Below are positions 6,597 through 14,103 of a stretch of 14,103 nucleotides of DNA, in pieces. Source of the DNA: an uncultured Lysobacter sp. (GTDB lineage Bacteria; Pseudomonadota; Gammaproteobacteria; Xanthomonadales; Xanthomonadaceae); NCBI GenBank assembly GCA_902805755.1, contig CADCUA010000450.1, positions 1 through 14,103 of the forward strand, given 5' to 3'. Position 1 is the first letter of the stretch, and each line of letters begins with the position of its first letter. The notes below the pieces were generated by a model. It had not been told where the DNA came from and ran no database searches. It saw only the letters and a program-made list of their open reading frames with translations. Position numbers and translations under genes: made by a program.

Positions 6597-8441
6597 TTAG
6601 AAACCGCCGCCGAACGTCGCGAACAGCGTCGTGTTGTTACCGCCTTCCTGGCCGACCGTCAGGCTTGCGCCGACGTTCGCATCCAGGCCCAGCACACGCG
6701 TGCGTGCGCCCACCATCAGCGTGCCGTACTTCTGATCGAAGCCCAGGCCGGGCACCGCATACGGCGATGAGCCCGGCAGCGACTGCGCCTGCGCGAACGC
6801 CTCGGCCGGCGCGTCCTCGAACTCGCGATCAATCGTGGCGCGCGCGTACGGTGTCAGGTGCGCGCCCGCGTTGATGCTCATCTGCCAGCCGACGCTGCCG
6901 ATCAGCGAATCGAACGCCTGCTCCGGATACGCGAGCGAGGTCGACAGCGTGGGCTCGTCTTCGGAAATCGCGTCGATGTCGATGCGCTGCGAGAGCACCG
7001 CGACCACCGGGCCGTGGCGCAGCGCGCCGTCGCCGAACTCCCAGCCGCCCTGCACGCCCACGCTCAGGTTGTCACCGTCGGCGGACGCACGATGCATGCG
7101 CGAGGCGCGGCCGAGGTCGACGTTGCGCTCGGTGTCGAAATCCAGGCGCGTGTAGCTGACCTGTGCGATCGCCCAGCCGCCACCCGAACGCCAGCCGGCG
7201 TGCGCGCCGAGCGTGGTGTCGTTCTGGTCGAAGCTGCCGCCGCGCAGGCCCCAGTCCTGCGCATTGCGGCCGTAACCCGCGAATGCACCGAACACGAGAT
7301 TGCCGCTGTTGAAGTCCACACCGCCGGTCAGCGCCGGGCCGACGCCGTCGTACTGGTCGCCGTGCTCGTAGCGCTGGAAGTCGGCGCGAACGTCCGCCCA
7401 CCATTGCGTGCCCTCGCCCGCAGGCTGTCCGATCATGCGCGTGGCAACACGCTCGGCGCGGGCGCGGCCCACCACCGCGGCCGAGTGCGGCAGCACGGCG
7501 ATGCGGCGCGGCGCTTCGAGCATCGATACCGCGTAATCACCGATGATCTCGTGGGCCGCGCTCGACGGATGCACGCCGTCGGCGAACGCGAAGTCGGTCG
7601 CGGCGTTTGGCGTGGCGTAGGTGGCCGGGTTGCAGGTCAGCGACTGTGCCGTGATCTGCGGCTGGCAGGCAGTGCCGATCACGTTGCTGAAGCCGAACAC
7701 CGACGGGTTCGCCGCGACTTCGCGGAACAGGTTGAACGTGTTGAGCGGGATCACGCGCAGGCCGGCGCTCGAAAGGCCACTGAACAGCGCATTGTTGTAG
7801 GCGGTCGCGATGCCGGTGAGCTGCGCCTGCGCGGCGGGGCTCTGCGCGCGACCGGAGGGCGTCAGGCCCAGATCCGGAATCGTCGGCACCAGCACGTAGC
7901 GCGCGCCGGCGCCCTGCAGTGTCGCGATCGCACCAATCTGCGCGGTCACGGCCGCGCCGATCGTTGCCGGCGCGGTGGCGGGAGCCGCGGCGGCGGCGAA
8001 CAGGTCGTTTGCACCACCCCAAACGGTATACAGCGCATTCGCATCCGCGCGGCCGGCGTTCGCCGTCAGGTAGCTGCGCACCTGCGCGGCAACCGAGGGC
8101 ACGGGCACGGTGGTTACGCCCAGCGGCCCCGCGATCGTCTGCGTGCGGTCAATGCCCGTTCGCGCACCGCCTACGGCGAAGTTCGTGCCGCCCTGGTTGG
8201 ATGCGACCGCCATCGTGCCGTAGAAATCGGCGAGGTATTCGGCCCAGATCAGCCCCGGGTTGGTGGTGAAACGACCGACCACCGCCGCTGACGCGCCATT
8301 GGTCTGCACGATCGCGGGACGGAACGTGCCCGTGTCGGTCAGGCTGTCGCCGAAGAAGATGGTCTGCGAATACGTCTGGGCGGCAGCCGGGGCGGCGGCG
8401 AGCGCCAGCGCAGCGGCCAGGGCGGTACGGGTGAACATCAT
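6597..8441 (-). CDS. GDSL-type esterase/lipase autotransporter
   Basis: This 614-residue type Va secreted esterase (like EstA of Pseudomonas) has three parts. A signal peptide covers residues 1-21 (cleavage after AAA, before QTYS). The SGNH hydrolase passenger covers about 24-310, with block I GDSLTDTG (nucleophile Ser33), block II NFAVGGAR, block III GGANDL (Asn145) and block V DGVH (Asp288, His291). A 12-strand-type beta-barrel runs from about 335 to the end, finishing in the alternating ATFGGGF with terminal Phe needed for outer-membrane insertion. A Cys pair (259, 270) lies in a loop of the passenger. The enzyme would hydrolyse short or medium-chain esters at the cell surface. The start at 8441 (or the adjacent ATG at 8438) has AAAGGA nine bases upstream. 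It is divergent from thiS. Confidence 0.95.
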   Translation of the reverse strand: MMFTRTALAAALALAAAPAAAQTYSQTIFFGDSLTDTGTFRPAIVQTNGASAAVVGRFTTNPGLIWAEYLADFYGTMAVASNQGGTNFAVGGARTGIDRTQTIAGPLGVTTVPVPSVAAQVRSYLTANAGRADANALYTVWGGANDLFAAAAAPATAPATIGAAVTAQIGAIATLQGAGARYVLVPTIPDLGLTPSGRAQSPAAQAQLTGIATAYNNALFSGLSSAGLRVIPLNTFNLFREVAANPSVFGFSNVIGTACQPQITAQSLTCNPATYATPNAATDFAFADGVHPSSAAHEIIGDYAVSMLEAPRRIAVLPHSAAVVGRARAERVATRMIGQPAGEGTQWWADVRADFQRYEHGDQYDGVGPALTGGVDFNSGNLVFGAFAGYGRNAQDWGLRGGSFDQNDTTLGAHAGWRSGGGWAIAQVSYTRLDFDTERNVDLGRASRMHRASADGDNLSVGVQGGWEFGDGALRHGPVVAVLSQRIDIDAISEDEPTLSTSLAYPEQAFDSLIGSVGWQMSINAGAHLTPYARATIDREFEDAPAEAFAQAQSLPGSSPYAVPGLGFDQKYGTLMVGARTRVLGLDANVGASLTVGQEGGNNTTLFATFGGGF

Positions 8442-8544
8442 GCGGGTGTCCTTTGGATGATCGAACGGGTCCTGACCGCCGGCATACGCCCGCGGATGGC
8501 GCGCAATCGAACCACGGGCCGTAAGCGCGCACAAGCGGCGAAGG

Positions 8545-8573
8545 TTGGGTTTGCAGATCCAAGTCGCGACAAT
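8545..8573 (+). promoter_or_regulatory. putative promoter of thiS, possibly giving leaderless mRNA
   Basis: TTGGGT (8545-8550) and GACAAT (8568-8573) are separated by 17 bases. The -10 hexamer ends six bases before the thiS ATG at 8580, so the predicted first base of the message is the A of the start codon. No ribosome binding site is visible before thiS, which fits. The hexamer matches are only moderate. Confidence 0.4.
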
Positions 8574-8579
8574 GCGCGC

Positions 8580-8780
8580 ATGGACATCCTGCTCAATGGC
8601 GAACCGCGCTCGCTCGCACCTGCGCTGACCGTGCTCGAACTGTTGCAACTCGAGGGCCTGGCCGACCGCCGCGTCGCGGTCGAGGTCAACGCGGAGATCG
8701 TTGCCCGCGGCCGCCATGCCGAACACCGCCTTGCGGACGGCGATCGCGTCGAAATCGTGCACGCGCTGGGCGGGGGATGA
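8580..8780 (+). CDS. thiS: sulfur carrier protein ThiS
   Basis: This 66-residue ubiquitin-fold sulfur carrier begins MDILLNGEPRSL, has the family core LTVLELLQ...RVAVEVNAEIV and ends GDRVEIVHALGGG. The terminal Gly-Gly is adenylated by ThiF and converted to a thiocarboxylate that supplies sulfur to ThiG for the thiazole ring of thiamin. Length is typical (about 65). The ATG at 8580 gives the standard N-terminus. The stop overlaps an ATG in another frame (ATGA at 8777-8780). thiG follows after 201 bases, a longer gap than is usual for this pair. Confidence 0.95.
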   Translation: MDILLNGEPRSLAPALTVLELLQLEGLADRRVAVEVNAEIVARGRHAEHRLADGDRVEIVHALGGG

Positions 8781-8969
8781 ATCCGGCGCAGGCTCGCATC
8801 GCGCGCGGCACTTCTCGCCTCGTAGTCGCAAGCGCCCTGCCGGCCTGCGGCCCAGCCTGTTCCAGACGCCGCTCGCGCATCGCGACCGCAGACGCCCGCG
8901 CCAGGCGTTGCTGCAAGCCGGCATCGGCGAACGGCTCAAGCGCAGCCCGATATTCAGCCGTGCGGATGC

Positions 8970-8975
8970 AATAAT
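8970..8975 (+). promoter_or_regulatory. -10-like hexamer directly before thiG
   Basis: AATAAT matches the -10 consensus at five of six positions and ends six bases before the thiG ATG, the same spacing seen at thiS. A good -35 is not found upstream, and thiG has no clear ribosome binding site. A separate, leaderless thiG transcript is possible but not shown. Confidence 0.3.
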
Positions 8976-8981
8976 TCCGCG

Positions 8982-9776
8982 ATGAACGCACCCGCCCATC
9001 TCGACCCGCTTGTCATCGCCGGCAAGCCCTACGCCTCGCGCCTGCTCACCGGCACCGGCAAGTTCACCGATCTCGAACAGACGCGCCTGGCCACCGAAGC
9101 CGCCGGCGCGCAGATCGTGACGGTCGCGATCCGCCGCACGAACATCGGGCAGAACCCGGGCGAGCCGAACCTGCTCGACGTGCTGCCGCCCGCGCGCTAC
9201 ACGATCCTGCCGAACACCGCCGGTTGCTACACCGCCGACGATGCGGTGCGCACCTGCCGCCTCGCGCGCGAGCTGCTGGACGGCCACAAGCTCGTGAAAC
9301 TCGAGGTGCTGGGCGACCAGCGCACGCTGTTCCCCGATGTGGTGCACACGCTGGCCGCGGCCGAGACGTTGGTAAAGGACGGGTTCGACGTGATGGTCTA
9401 CACCTCCGACGATCCGATCCTCGCCAGGCGCCTGGAAGAGATCGGCTGCGTTGCAGTGATGCCGCTGGCCGCGCCGATCGGCTCGGGGCTGGGCATCCAG
9501 AACAAGTGGAACCTGATCGAGATCATCGAGAACGCGAAGGTGCCGATCATCGTCGACGCCGGCGTGGGCACCGCGTCCGATGCCGCGATCGCGATGGAGC
9601 TCGGCTGCGACGGCGTACTGATGAACACCGCGATTGCCGGCGCGAAGGATCCGGTGTTGATGGCGCATGCGATGAAGCTCGCGATCGAGGCCGGTCGCGC
9701 GGCGTTCAAGGCCGGACGCATCCCGCGCAAGCGCTTCGCTTCGGCGTCGAGCCCGGTCGACGGCCTGATCGGCTGA
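8982..9776 (+). CDS. thiG: thiazole synthase
   Basis: ThiG is a cytoplasmic (beta/alpha)8 enzyme that condenses 1-deoxy-D-xylulose 5-phosphate, dehydroglycine and the ThiS thiocarboxylate sulfur into the thiazole phosphate of thiamin. The 264-residue product has the family sequence throughout: [50 protein letters not shown] with the Schiff-base lysine K106, [50 protein letters not shown] and the C-terminal PVDGLIG. The ATG at 8982 is the only sensible start. Its stop overlaps the trmB start by one base (TGATG). Confidence 0.97.
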   Translation: MNAPAHLDPLVIAGKPYASRLLTGTGKFTDLEQTRLATEAAGAQIVTVAIRRTNIGQNPGEPNLLDVLPPARYTILPNTAGCYTADDAVRTCRLARELLDGHKLVKLEVLGDQRTLFPDVVHTLAAAETLVKDGFDVMVYTSDDPILARRLEEIGCVAVMPLAAPIGSGLGIQNKWNLIEIIENAKVPIIVDAGVGTASDAAIAMELGCDGVLMNTAIAGAKDPVLMAHAMKLAIEAGRAAFKAGRIPRKRFASASSPVDGLIG

Positions 9777-10501
9777 TGACCGCACCGGACGCAACGAAAG
9801 CTCCGCCGAAACCGTTCACGGTCGAGGAAGGCCACCGCAAGGTGCGCAGCTTCGTGCTGCGCCAGGGCCGCTTCACGCCGGCCCAGCAGCGCGCGTTCGA
9901 CGAGTTGTGGCCGCGCTTCGGGCTGGATTACACCGGCCGGCCGTGCGATTTCGAGGGCGCATTCGGTCGCGCCGCGAAGCGCGTGCTGGAAATCGGCTTC
10001 GGCAACGGCGAGGCGCTGCGCTTTGCCGCACAACATGACGCATCGCGCGATTACATCGGCATCGAGGTGCATGCACCCGGCGTCGGCCGGCTGCTCAATG
10101 CGCTGGCTGAGGACGGCAGCGACCACGTGCGGCTGTATCACCACGACGCGGTGGAAGTGCTGGAGAACGAGATCGCCGATGCGAGCCTCGACGAGGTGCG
10201 CATCTACTTCCCGGATCCGTGGCACAAGAAGCGCCATAACAAACGACGCCTCGTGCAGCCCGCGTTTGCCGCATTGCTGGTGCGCAAGCTCGCCGCTGCT
10301 GGCCGCCTGCACCTGGCGACCGACTGGCTCGACTATGCCGAGCAGATGTGGGACGTGCTCGACGCCACGCCCGGCCTCGTCAATCGCGCAGGTCCGCGCG
10401 GCACGGTGCCGCGCCCCGACTGGCGCCCGCAGACGCATTTCGAGACCCGCGGCCAGAAGCTCGGCCACGGCGTCTGGGACCTGTTGTACGACCGCTGCTG
10501 A
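9776..10501 (+). CDS. trmB: tRNA (guanine-N7)-methyltransferase
   Basis: TrmB uses S-adenosylmethionine to form m7G46 in the variable loop of tRNAs. The 241-residue class I methyltransferase shows an N-terminal region with [15 protein letters not shown], then the SAM-binding motif [11 protein letters not shown] (71-81), GIEVHAPG (95-102), the family signature [14 protein letters not shown] (145-158), ATDW (181-184) and the C-terminal [13 protein letters not shown]. The start is the ATG at 9776, which shares its A with the TGA of thiG, implying translational coupling in one operon. Confidence 0.97.
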   Translation: MTAPDATKAPPKPFTVEEGHRKVRSFVLRQGRFTPAQQRAFDELWPRFGLDYTGRPCDFEGAFGRAAKRVLEIGFGNGEALRFAAQHDASRDYIGIEVHAPGVGRLLNALAEDGSDHVRLYHHDAVEVLENEIADASLDEVRIYFPDPWHKKRHNKRRLVQPAFAALLVRKLAAAGRLHLATDWLDYAEQMWDVLDATPGLVNRAGPRGTVPRPDWRPQTHFETRGQKLGHGVWDLLYDRC

Positions 10502-10522
10502 CGGACCCGTAGACGCACCGGC

Positions 10523-12364
10523 ATGGAAACCGCGCTGACGCTCACCACCGACATGAAGCTCGTCCTCGGGCTGGTGGGCTTCACGATGGTGATGTTCCTG
10601 TTCGAGCGCATCCGCGCCGACGTCGTCGCACTCGTCGTGCTGGTGCTGCTGGGGCTGTCGGGCCTGGTCGAACCGGACGAGCTGTTCAACGGTTTCTCGG
10701 GCCATGCGGTCATCAGCGTCATCGCAACGATGATCCTCGGCGCCGGCCTGGACCGCACCGGCGCACTCAACAGACTCGCCGGCTGGCTGCTGCGTCGCTC
10801 GCACGGCGTCGAGCAGCGCCTGCTGCTGCTCACGACCGCGGTCGCCGGCCTCAATTCCTCGTTCATGCAGAACCCGTCGGTGATGGCGCTGTACATGCCG
10901 GTCGCCGCACGACTGTCCTCGCGCACCGGCCTGTCGTTGCCGCGCCTGCTGCTGCCGATCGCAGCGGCAATCGTGATGGGCGGCGCGCTGACGATGGTCG
11001 GAAACTCGCCGCTGATCCTGCTCAACGACCTGCTGATCGCGGCGAACAGCAACCTGCCTTCGGGCGCGGCGACGCTGGAGCCTCTGAAGATGTTCGCGCC
11101 GCTGCCGATCGGCCTGGTGCTGCTGGGCGTGTCGCTCGCGTATTTCCACTTCTTCGGCGACAAAAGGCTGCGCGATGAGGGTGGTGAATCGGTCACGCCC
11201 GCACGCACGCAGAGCTACTTCGCGAAGACCTACGGCATCGAAGGCGACGTGTACGAGTTGACCGTCACTGCCGACAGCCCGCTGGTCGGCATGTCGCTGG
11301 GGGAGACCGAGGCGCTGCGCGGCTCGCCGCTGTTGCTCGCGCTGAAAACCGGCAACGAGGAAGCGCGCCTCGCGCCGCCAGGCGATGCACGCATCTGGGT
11401 CGGCAGCGTGCTCGGCGTGATGGGGCCGCGCCAGCAGGTGACCGACTTCGCGCAGAACAACTTCCTGCGCATGGCCACGCGCCTTCGCAACTTCGCCGAC
11501 CTGTTCAACCCGAGCCGCGCGGGCATCTCCGAAGCGGTCATCCCGGCGACGTCGAAATTCATCGGCAAGACCGCAAGCGACATCCAGCTGCGCAAGCAGT
11601 TCGGCATCAGCCTGCTGGCGGTGAACCGCGACAAGACCGTGCACCTGCAGGACGTGCGCGAGGTCGCGCTGCGCGCCGGCGACATGCTGGTGCTGCACGG
11701 CATCTGGACGGATCTGGGTGAAGCGGCGGCGACGAAGGACATCGTCGTCGTCACCGACTACCCCAAGGGCGAGCAGCGCCCGCACAAGTTCAAGGTCGCG
11801 ATCGCGATCTTCGTAGTGACGATGCTGCTGGCGCTGTCTTCGCGCCTGCCGGTCTCGATCGCGCTGATGACAGGCGTCGCCGGCATGCTGGTCACCGGCG
11901 TGATCAACATCGACGAGGCCTACGATTCAATCAACTGGAAGACCGTGTTCCTGATGGCCTGCCTGATCCCGCTGGGCTGGGCGATGGACTCCAGCGGAGC
12001 GGCGGCGTGGATCGCAGGCAACACGGTCGAGCGGCTGCCGGATGCAACGCCCGTGTGGCTGCTGCAGCTCGCGGTCGGGCTGCTGACGACCGCGTTCTCG
12101 CTGGTCATCAGCCACGTGGGCGCGACGATTGTCGTAGTGCCGCTGGCGATCAACTTCGCACTCGCCGCCGGTGGCAACCCGACCGCATTCGCGCTCGTGG
12201 TCGCGCTGTCGGCGTCGAACAACTTCATGACGGCATCGAACCCGGTGGTCTCGATGATCACCGGTCCGGCCGGTTACACCGGCCGCGAGCTGTGGCGCAT
12301 CGGCGGGCCGCTTTCGCTGATGTATACGGTGATCACGGTCGCGATGGTGAACCTGCTGTTCTAG
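10523..12364 (+). CDS. SLC13/DASS-like membrane transporter with two RCK_C (TrkA-C) domains
   Basis: This 613-residue inner-membrane protein has an N-terminal membrane half (about 12-215), a cytoplasmic middle with two RCK_C-like domains (about 235-310 and 330-412), and a C-terminal membrane half (about 423-613). The domain order is that of bacterial SLC13-family proteins annotated as anion or sulfate/carboxylate permeases. The two re-entrant signature regions are recognisable but changed: NSSFMQNPSV (111-120) and GGALTMVGNSPL in the first half, ISHVGATIVVVP (529-540) and ASNNFMTASNP in the second, in place of the usual SNT-type motifs. The substrate cannot be named. The start at 10523 lies 21 bases after trmB, so it may share that transcript. 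It converges with the Rieske gene, 21 bases between stops. Confidence 0.88.
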   Translation: METALTLTTDMKLVLGLVGFTMVMFLFERIRADVVALVVLVLLGLSGLVEPDELFNGFSGHAVISVIATMILGAGLDRTGALNRLAGWLLRRSHGVEQRLLLLTTAVAGLNSSFMQNPSVMALYMPVAARLSSRTGLSLPRLLLPIAAAIVMGGALTMVGNSPLILLNDLLIAANSNLPSGAATLEPLKMFAPLPIGLVLLGVSLAYFHFFGDKRLRDEGGESVTPARTQSYFAKTYGIEGDVYELTVTADSPLVGMSLGETEALRGSPLLLALKTGNEEARLAPPGDARIWVGSVLGVMGPRQQVTDFAQNNFLRMATRLRNFADLFNPSRAGISEAVIPATSKFIGKTASDIQLRKQFGISLLAVNRDKTVHLQDVREVALRAGDMLVLHGIWTDLGEAAATKDIVVVTDYPKGEQRPHKFKVAIAIFVVTMLLALSSRLPVSIALMTGVAGMLVTGVINIDEAYDSINWKTVFLMACLIPLGWAMDSSGAAAWIAGNTVERLPDATPVWLLQLAVGLLTTAFSLVISHVGATIVVVPLAINFALAAGGNPTAFALVVALSASNNFMTASNPVVSMITGPAGYTGRELWRIGGPLSLMYTVITVAMVNLLF

Positions 12365-12385
12365 CGGTCGCGCATCACGCCAGCG

Positions 12386-12763
12386 TCAGCCGGCAGCACT
12401 CGCCTCGTGCCAGACCTTCCCGTCGCGCACCACCACGGCGATCGAACGCAGCGACTGCCCGCGGCACGGCCCGGCCGTGCATTCGCCATGCGTGGTTTCA
12501 AACGTTGCGCCGTGCGCGGCGCAGACCAGCAGGCCATCACGCGACTTGAGGAACTGGCCCGGCGCGAAGTCCAGCCGCCGCCCGGCATGCGGGCAGATGT
12601 TGAGCCAGGCGCGCACACGGTCGCCTTCGCGATAAAGGATCAGCGATTCCGATTCGCCGTCGATAACGGCTTCGGCCTCGGCGAATGTGCCCGACGGCAC
12701 GTTTTCCAGTTCAACCAACAGGGTCGGCGCCGACTCACCGGGCTCGTTTAACGAAGTCCTCAC
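12386..12763 (-). CDS. Rieske [2Fe-2S] domain protein
   Basis: This 125-residue, stand-alone Rieske ferredoxin-like protein has cluster ligands CPH (Cys57, His59) and CAAH (Cys81, His84), with 21 residues between His59 and Cys81. The surrounding sequence (NICPHAGRRLDF, LVCAAHGATFETTHGECTAGPC) is the family's. No signal peptide or transmembrane segment is present, so it is probably cytoplasmic and carries electrons for an oxygenase or acts as a redox partner; the partner is not in the window. I chose GTG at 12763 (VRTSLNEPGE) because the upstream ATG at 12814 would overlap the divergent gene; AGGGCAGGGCGG precedes the GTG. Confidence 0.85.
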   Translation of the reverse strand: MRTSLNEPGESAPTLLVELENVPSGTFAEAEAVIDGESESLILYREGDRVRAWLNICPHAGRRLDFAPGQFLKSRDGLLVCAAHGATFETTHGECTAGPCRGQSLRSIAVVVRDGKVWHEASAAG

Positions 12764-12781
12764 ACGTCCGCCCTGCCCTGC

Positions 12782-13132
12782 ATGAATACTCGCCGATCCG
12801 GCACTCTGCCGCATTGTGTCACGACGTATCCGATGGCCGCCTTCGCCCGCATGTTCAGTTCGCGCTCCAACCTCCGCCATCTCGGCCCGCTGCTGCGCGC
12901 GGTGCTCGAACCGCGCAAGCCGCGTCACCGCGTCCTGCGCGTGGCACTTGGCGTTGCCGGTGTCCTGCTGCTGGCGGTGCTGGTGGTCGTGGGCATCGCG
13001 GTCGGCGCGGTGATGCTGGTGCTGGGCCTGGGCTACCGGCTTTTGAATCCCAAGCGCCCGGCAAGCCGCAGCTCGCGCATCGTCGACGCCGAGTACCGCG
13101 TCGTCTCGCGCCCGGCGCTGCAGTCGCGCTGA
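12782..13132 (+). CDS. small single-span membrane protein, unknown function
   Basis: Up to 116 residues: a basic N-terminal third (LEPRKPRHRVLR), one long hydrophobic segment (about 52-84, rich in Val, Leu, Ala and Gly) and a short cytoplasmic or periplasmic tail ending in RIVDAEYRVVSRP. That tail motif (I/V-D-A-E-Y/F-x-V) recurs in small Xanthomonadaceae membrane proteins as far as I recall. The start is uncertain: ATG 12782 is only 18 bases from the divergent Rieske start, while ATG 12833 (MAAFARMFSS) or ATG 12851 (MFSSRSNLRH) would leave room for promoters. It lies 18 bases before the FAA-hydrolase gene and may be co-transcribed. Confidence 0.65.
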   Translation: MNTRRSGTLPHCVTTYPMAAFARMFSSRSNLRHLGPLLRAVLEPRKPRHRVLRVALGVAGVLLLAVLVVVGIAVGAVMLVLGLGYRLLNPKRPASRSSRIVDAEYRVVSRPALQSR

Positions 13133-13150
13133 TATCCCACAGGGTTTTCG

Positions 13151-13870
13151 ATGACTGACGTGATTGCTGCCGCGCCGACGGTGCGAATTCCCGTGCGCGG
13201 CGGCGGCAGTTTCCCCGTGCGGCGCATCCACTGCGTGGGCCGTAACTTTGCCGACCACGCACGCGAGATGGGCGCAGCGGTACCGACGTCGGCTGCCGAC
13301 CGCGGCCGGCCCGTGTTCTTCACCAAGCCCGCCGATGCGATCGTGCTCGATGGCGTGGTGCCGTATCCACGCGGCACGCGTGACCTGCACCACGAGATCG
13401 AACTCGTGGTCGCACTCGGGATGGATGCCCCCGAAGGCGAACTGGACATCGCGCAGGCCGGACAGCTGGTGTTCGGTTACGCCGTCGGCCTGGACCTCAC
13501 CCGCCGTGACCTGCAGGCGGCGGCAAAATCAAAAGCCCTGCCCTGGGATACGAGCAAGGCGTTCGATCACTCCGCACCGGTCAGCGAGCTCGTGCGTGCA
13601 GCCGACGTGGGCGATCTGTCGCTGCGTGCGCTGACCCTTCGTGTCAACGGCGAGACCCGCCAGCACGGCGCACTGTCCGACCTCGTATGGAACGTGCCGG
13701 AAATCCTGCACGAACTCTCGCGCCTGTATGCGCTGCGCGCGGGCGACCTGGTCTTCATGGGCACGCCCGCCGGCGTGGGCCCGCTGCTGCCGGGCGACCG
13801 CTTCGACGCGTGCCTGGACGACGTGGTCCAGTTGCAGGGCGAAATCACCGGCACCATGCCGGGCGCCTGA
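13151..13870 (+). CDS. fumarylacetoacetate hydrolase family protein (fumarylpyruvate hydrolase-like)
   Basis: This 239-residue FAH-fold enzyme belongs to the YcgM/NagK/FAHD1 branch. Key segments are IHCVGRNFADHAREMG, PVFFTKPADAIV, the metal ligands Glu82 and Glu84 in DLHHEIELVVALG, Asp115 in GYAVGLDLTRRD, then KALPWDTSKAFDHSAPV and LVFMGTPAGVGPLLPGD. Such enzymes cleave C-C bonds in acylpyruvates (fumarylpyruvate, acetylpyruvate) or decarboxylate oxaloacetate, with Mg2+ or Mn2+. The exact substrate cannot be read from sequence; no aromatic-degradation genes are nearby, so a general acylpyruvase role is as likely. The ATG at 13151 has CAGGG seven bases upstream. mscL follows after 15 bases. 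Confidence 0.9.
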   Translation: MTDVIAAAPTVRIPVRGGGSFPVRRIHCVGRNFADHAREMGAAVPTSAADRGRPVFFTKPADAIVLDGVVPYPRGTRDLHHEIELVVALGMDAPEGELDIAQAGQLVFGYAVGLDLTRRDLQAAAKSKALPWDTSKAFDHSAPVSELVRAADVGDLSLRALTLRVNGETRQHGALSDLVWNVPEILHELSRLYALRAGDLVFMGTPAGVGPLLPGDRFDACLDDVVQLQGEITGTMPGA

Positions 13871-13885
13871 CGGCGGGATGCAGGC

Positions 13886-14103
13886 ATGGGGCTGATCGTC
13901 GAGTTCCGCAAATTCATCGCACGCGGCAACGTCATCGATCTGGCGGTGGCCGTGGTGATCGGCGCGGCGTTCAACAAGATCGTGACCGCGTTGGTGGACG
14001 GCATGATCATGCCGTTGATTGCCGTCATCACCGGCGGCGTCAGCGTCGATGACTGGAAATACGTGGTGAAGCCGGCGCGTGTGGCTGCGTCCGGCAGCGA
14101 GCT
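13886..14103 (+). CDS. mscL: large-conductance mechanosensitive channel (5' part, cut by window edge)
   Basis: The first 72 residues are present: [20 protein letters not shown] and TM1 ([19 protein letters not shown]), then [21 protein letters not shown]. They match E. coli MscL ([32 protein letters not shown]) closely. MscL opens under membrane tension to release solutes during osmotic downshock. The periplasmic loop after residue 52 begins to differ from E. coli, as is usual for the family. TM2 lies beyond the window. The ATG at 13886 is 15 bases after the FAA-hydrolase stop. Confidence 0.95.
   Translation, partial: MGLIVEFRKFIARGNVIDLAVAVVIGAAFNKIVTALVDGMIMPLIAVITGGVSVDDWKYVVKPARVAASGSE

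Noticed and set aside
8442..8579. Promoter for the esterase gene (TTGCGC and TATGCC on the minus strand)
   Set aside because: The spacing is only 14 bases, too short for a sigma-70 promoter.
8686..8991. 101-codon minus-strand frame across the thiS-thiG spacer
   Set aside because: It needs a GTG start inside thiG, runs antisense into thiS, and shows no recognisable domain.
8442..9794. Upstream extension of the esterase frame on the minus strand
   Set aside because: The extension is antisense to thiS and thiG. The esterase signal peptide and AAAGGA site fix the true start at 8441.
9398..11785. 795-codon open frame on the minus strand
   Set aside because: It is antisense to thiG, trmB and the transporter, and is Gln/His/Arg-rich as antisense frames of GC-rich genes are.

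Overview
The window is GC-rich, gene-dense bacterial chromosome. The ilvE, rimB/rimK, thiS-thiG-trmB and GDSL autotransporter sequences, with the very high third-position GC, point to a gammaproteobacterium of the Xanthomonadaceae (Lysobacter, Luteimonas or Xanthomonas type). That assignment rests on protein sequence resemblance from memory, not on a search. No insertion sequence, phage gene, CRISPR array or origin is visible.

Layout. Positions 53-1305 (+) hold two tandem exported proteins that are diverged paralogues with four equally spaced cysteines. ilvE (1403-2314, +) follows. A 228-base gap (2315-2542) then holds a perfect 11-bp hairpin and what looks like the decayed N-terminus of a kanamycin-kinase-like gene on the minus strand. 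Next, on the minus strand, come a histidine kinase (2543-3913) and its OmpR-type response regulator (3914-4603), joined stop-to-start. A 305-base spacer carries a terminator for the genes upstream of it. Those are rimK (4909-5880) and a rimB-type retropepsin-like protease (5840-6337), which overlap. Just upstream of rimB lies a tRNA-Gly(CCC) gene (6402-6475) with its own promoter and terminator, the latter ending about 16 bases before rimB. A secreted GDSL esterase autotransporter (6597-8441, -) ends near the tRNA promoter.

The rest is mostly plus strand. thiS (8580-8780), thiG (8982-9776) and trmB (9776-10501) are followed by a 13-TM-class SLC13/DASS-like transporter with RCK_C domains (10523-12364). 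A small Rieske protein lies on the minus strand (12386-12763). Divergent from it are a small membrane protein (12782-13132), a fumarylacetoacetate-hydrolase-family enzyme (13151-13870) and the start of mscL (13886-edge).

How they work together. ThiS carries sulfur to ThiG for the thiamin thiazole ring. RimB and RimK belong to a system that modifies ribosomal protein S6, with RimK adding C-terminal glutamates. The kinase and regulator form one two-component pair. The other genes are mostly independent housekeeping or envelope functions. Most of the window is ordinary. The points most worth a second look are the tRNA-terminator-rimB arrangement, the putative gene remnant after ilvE, the cysteine-matched paralogue pair, the atypical SLC13 signature motifs, and three starts (769, 8580, 8982) with a -10-like hexamer exactly six bases upstream, a spacing that would fit leaderless mRNA.
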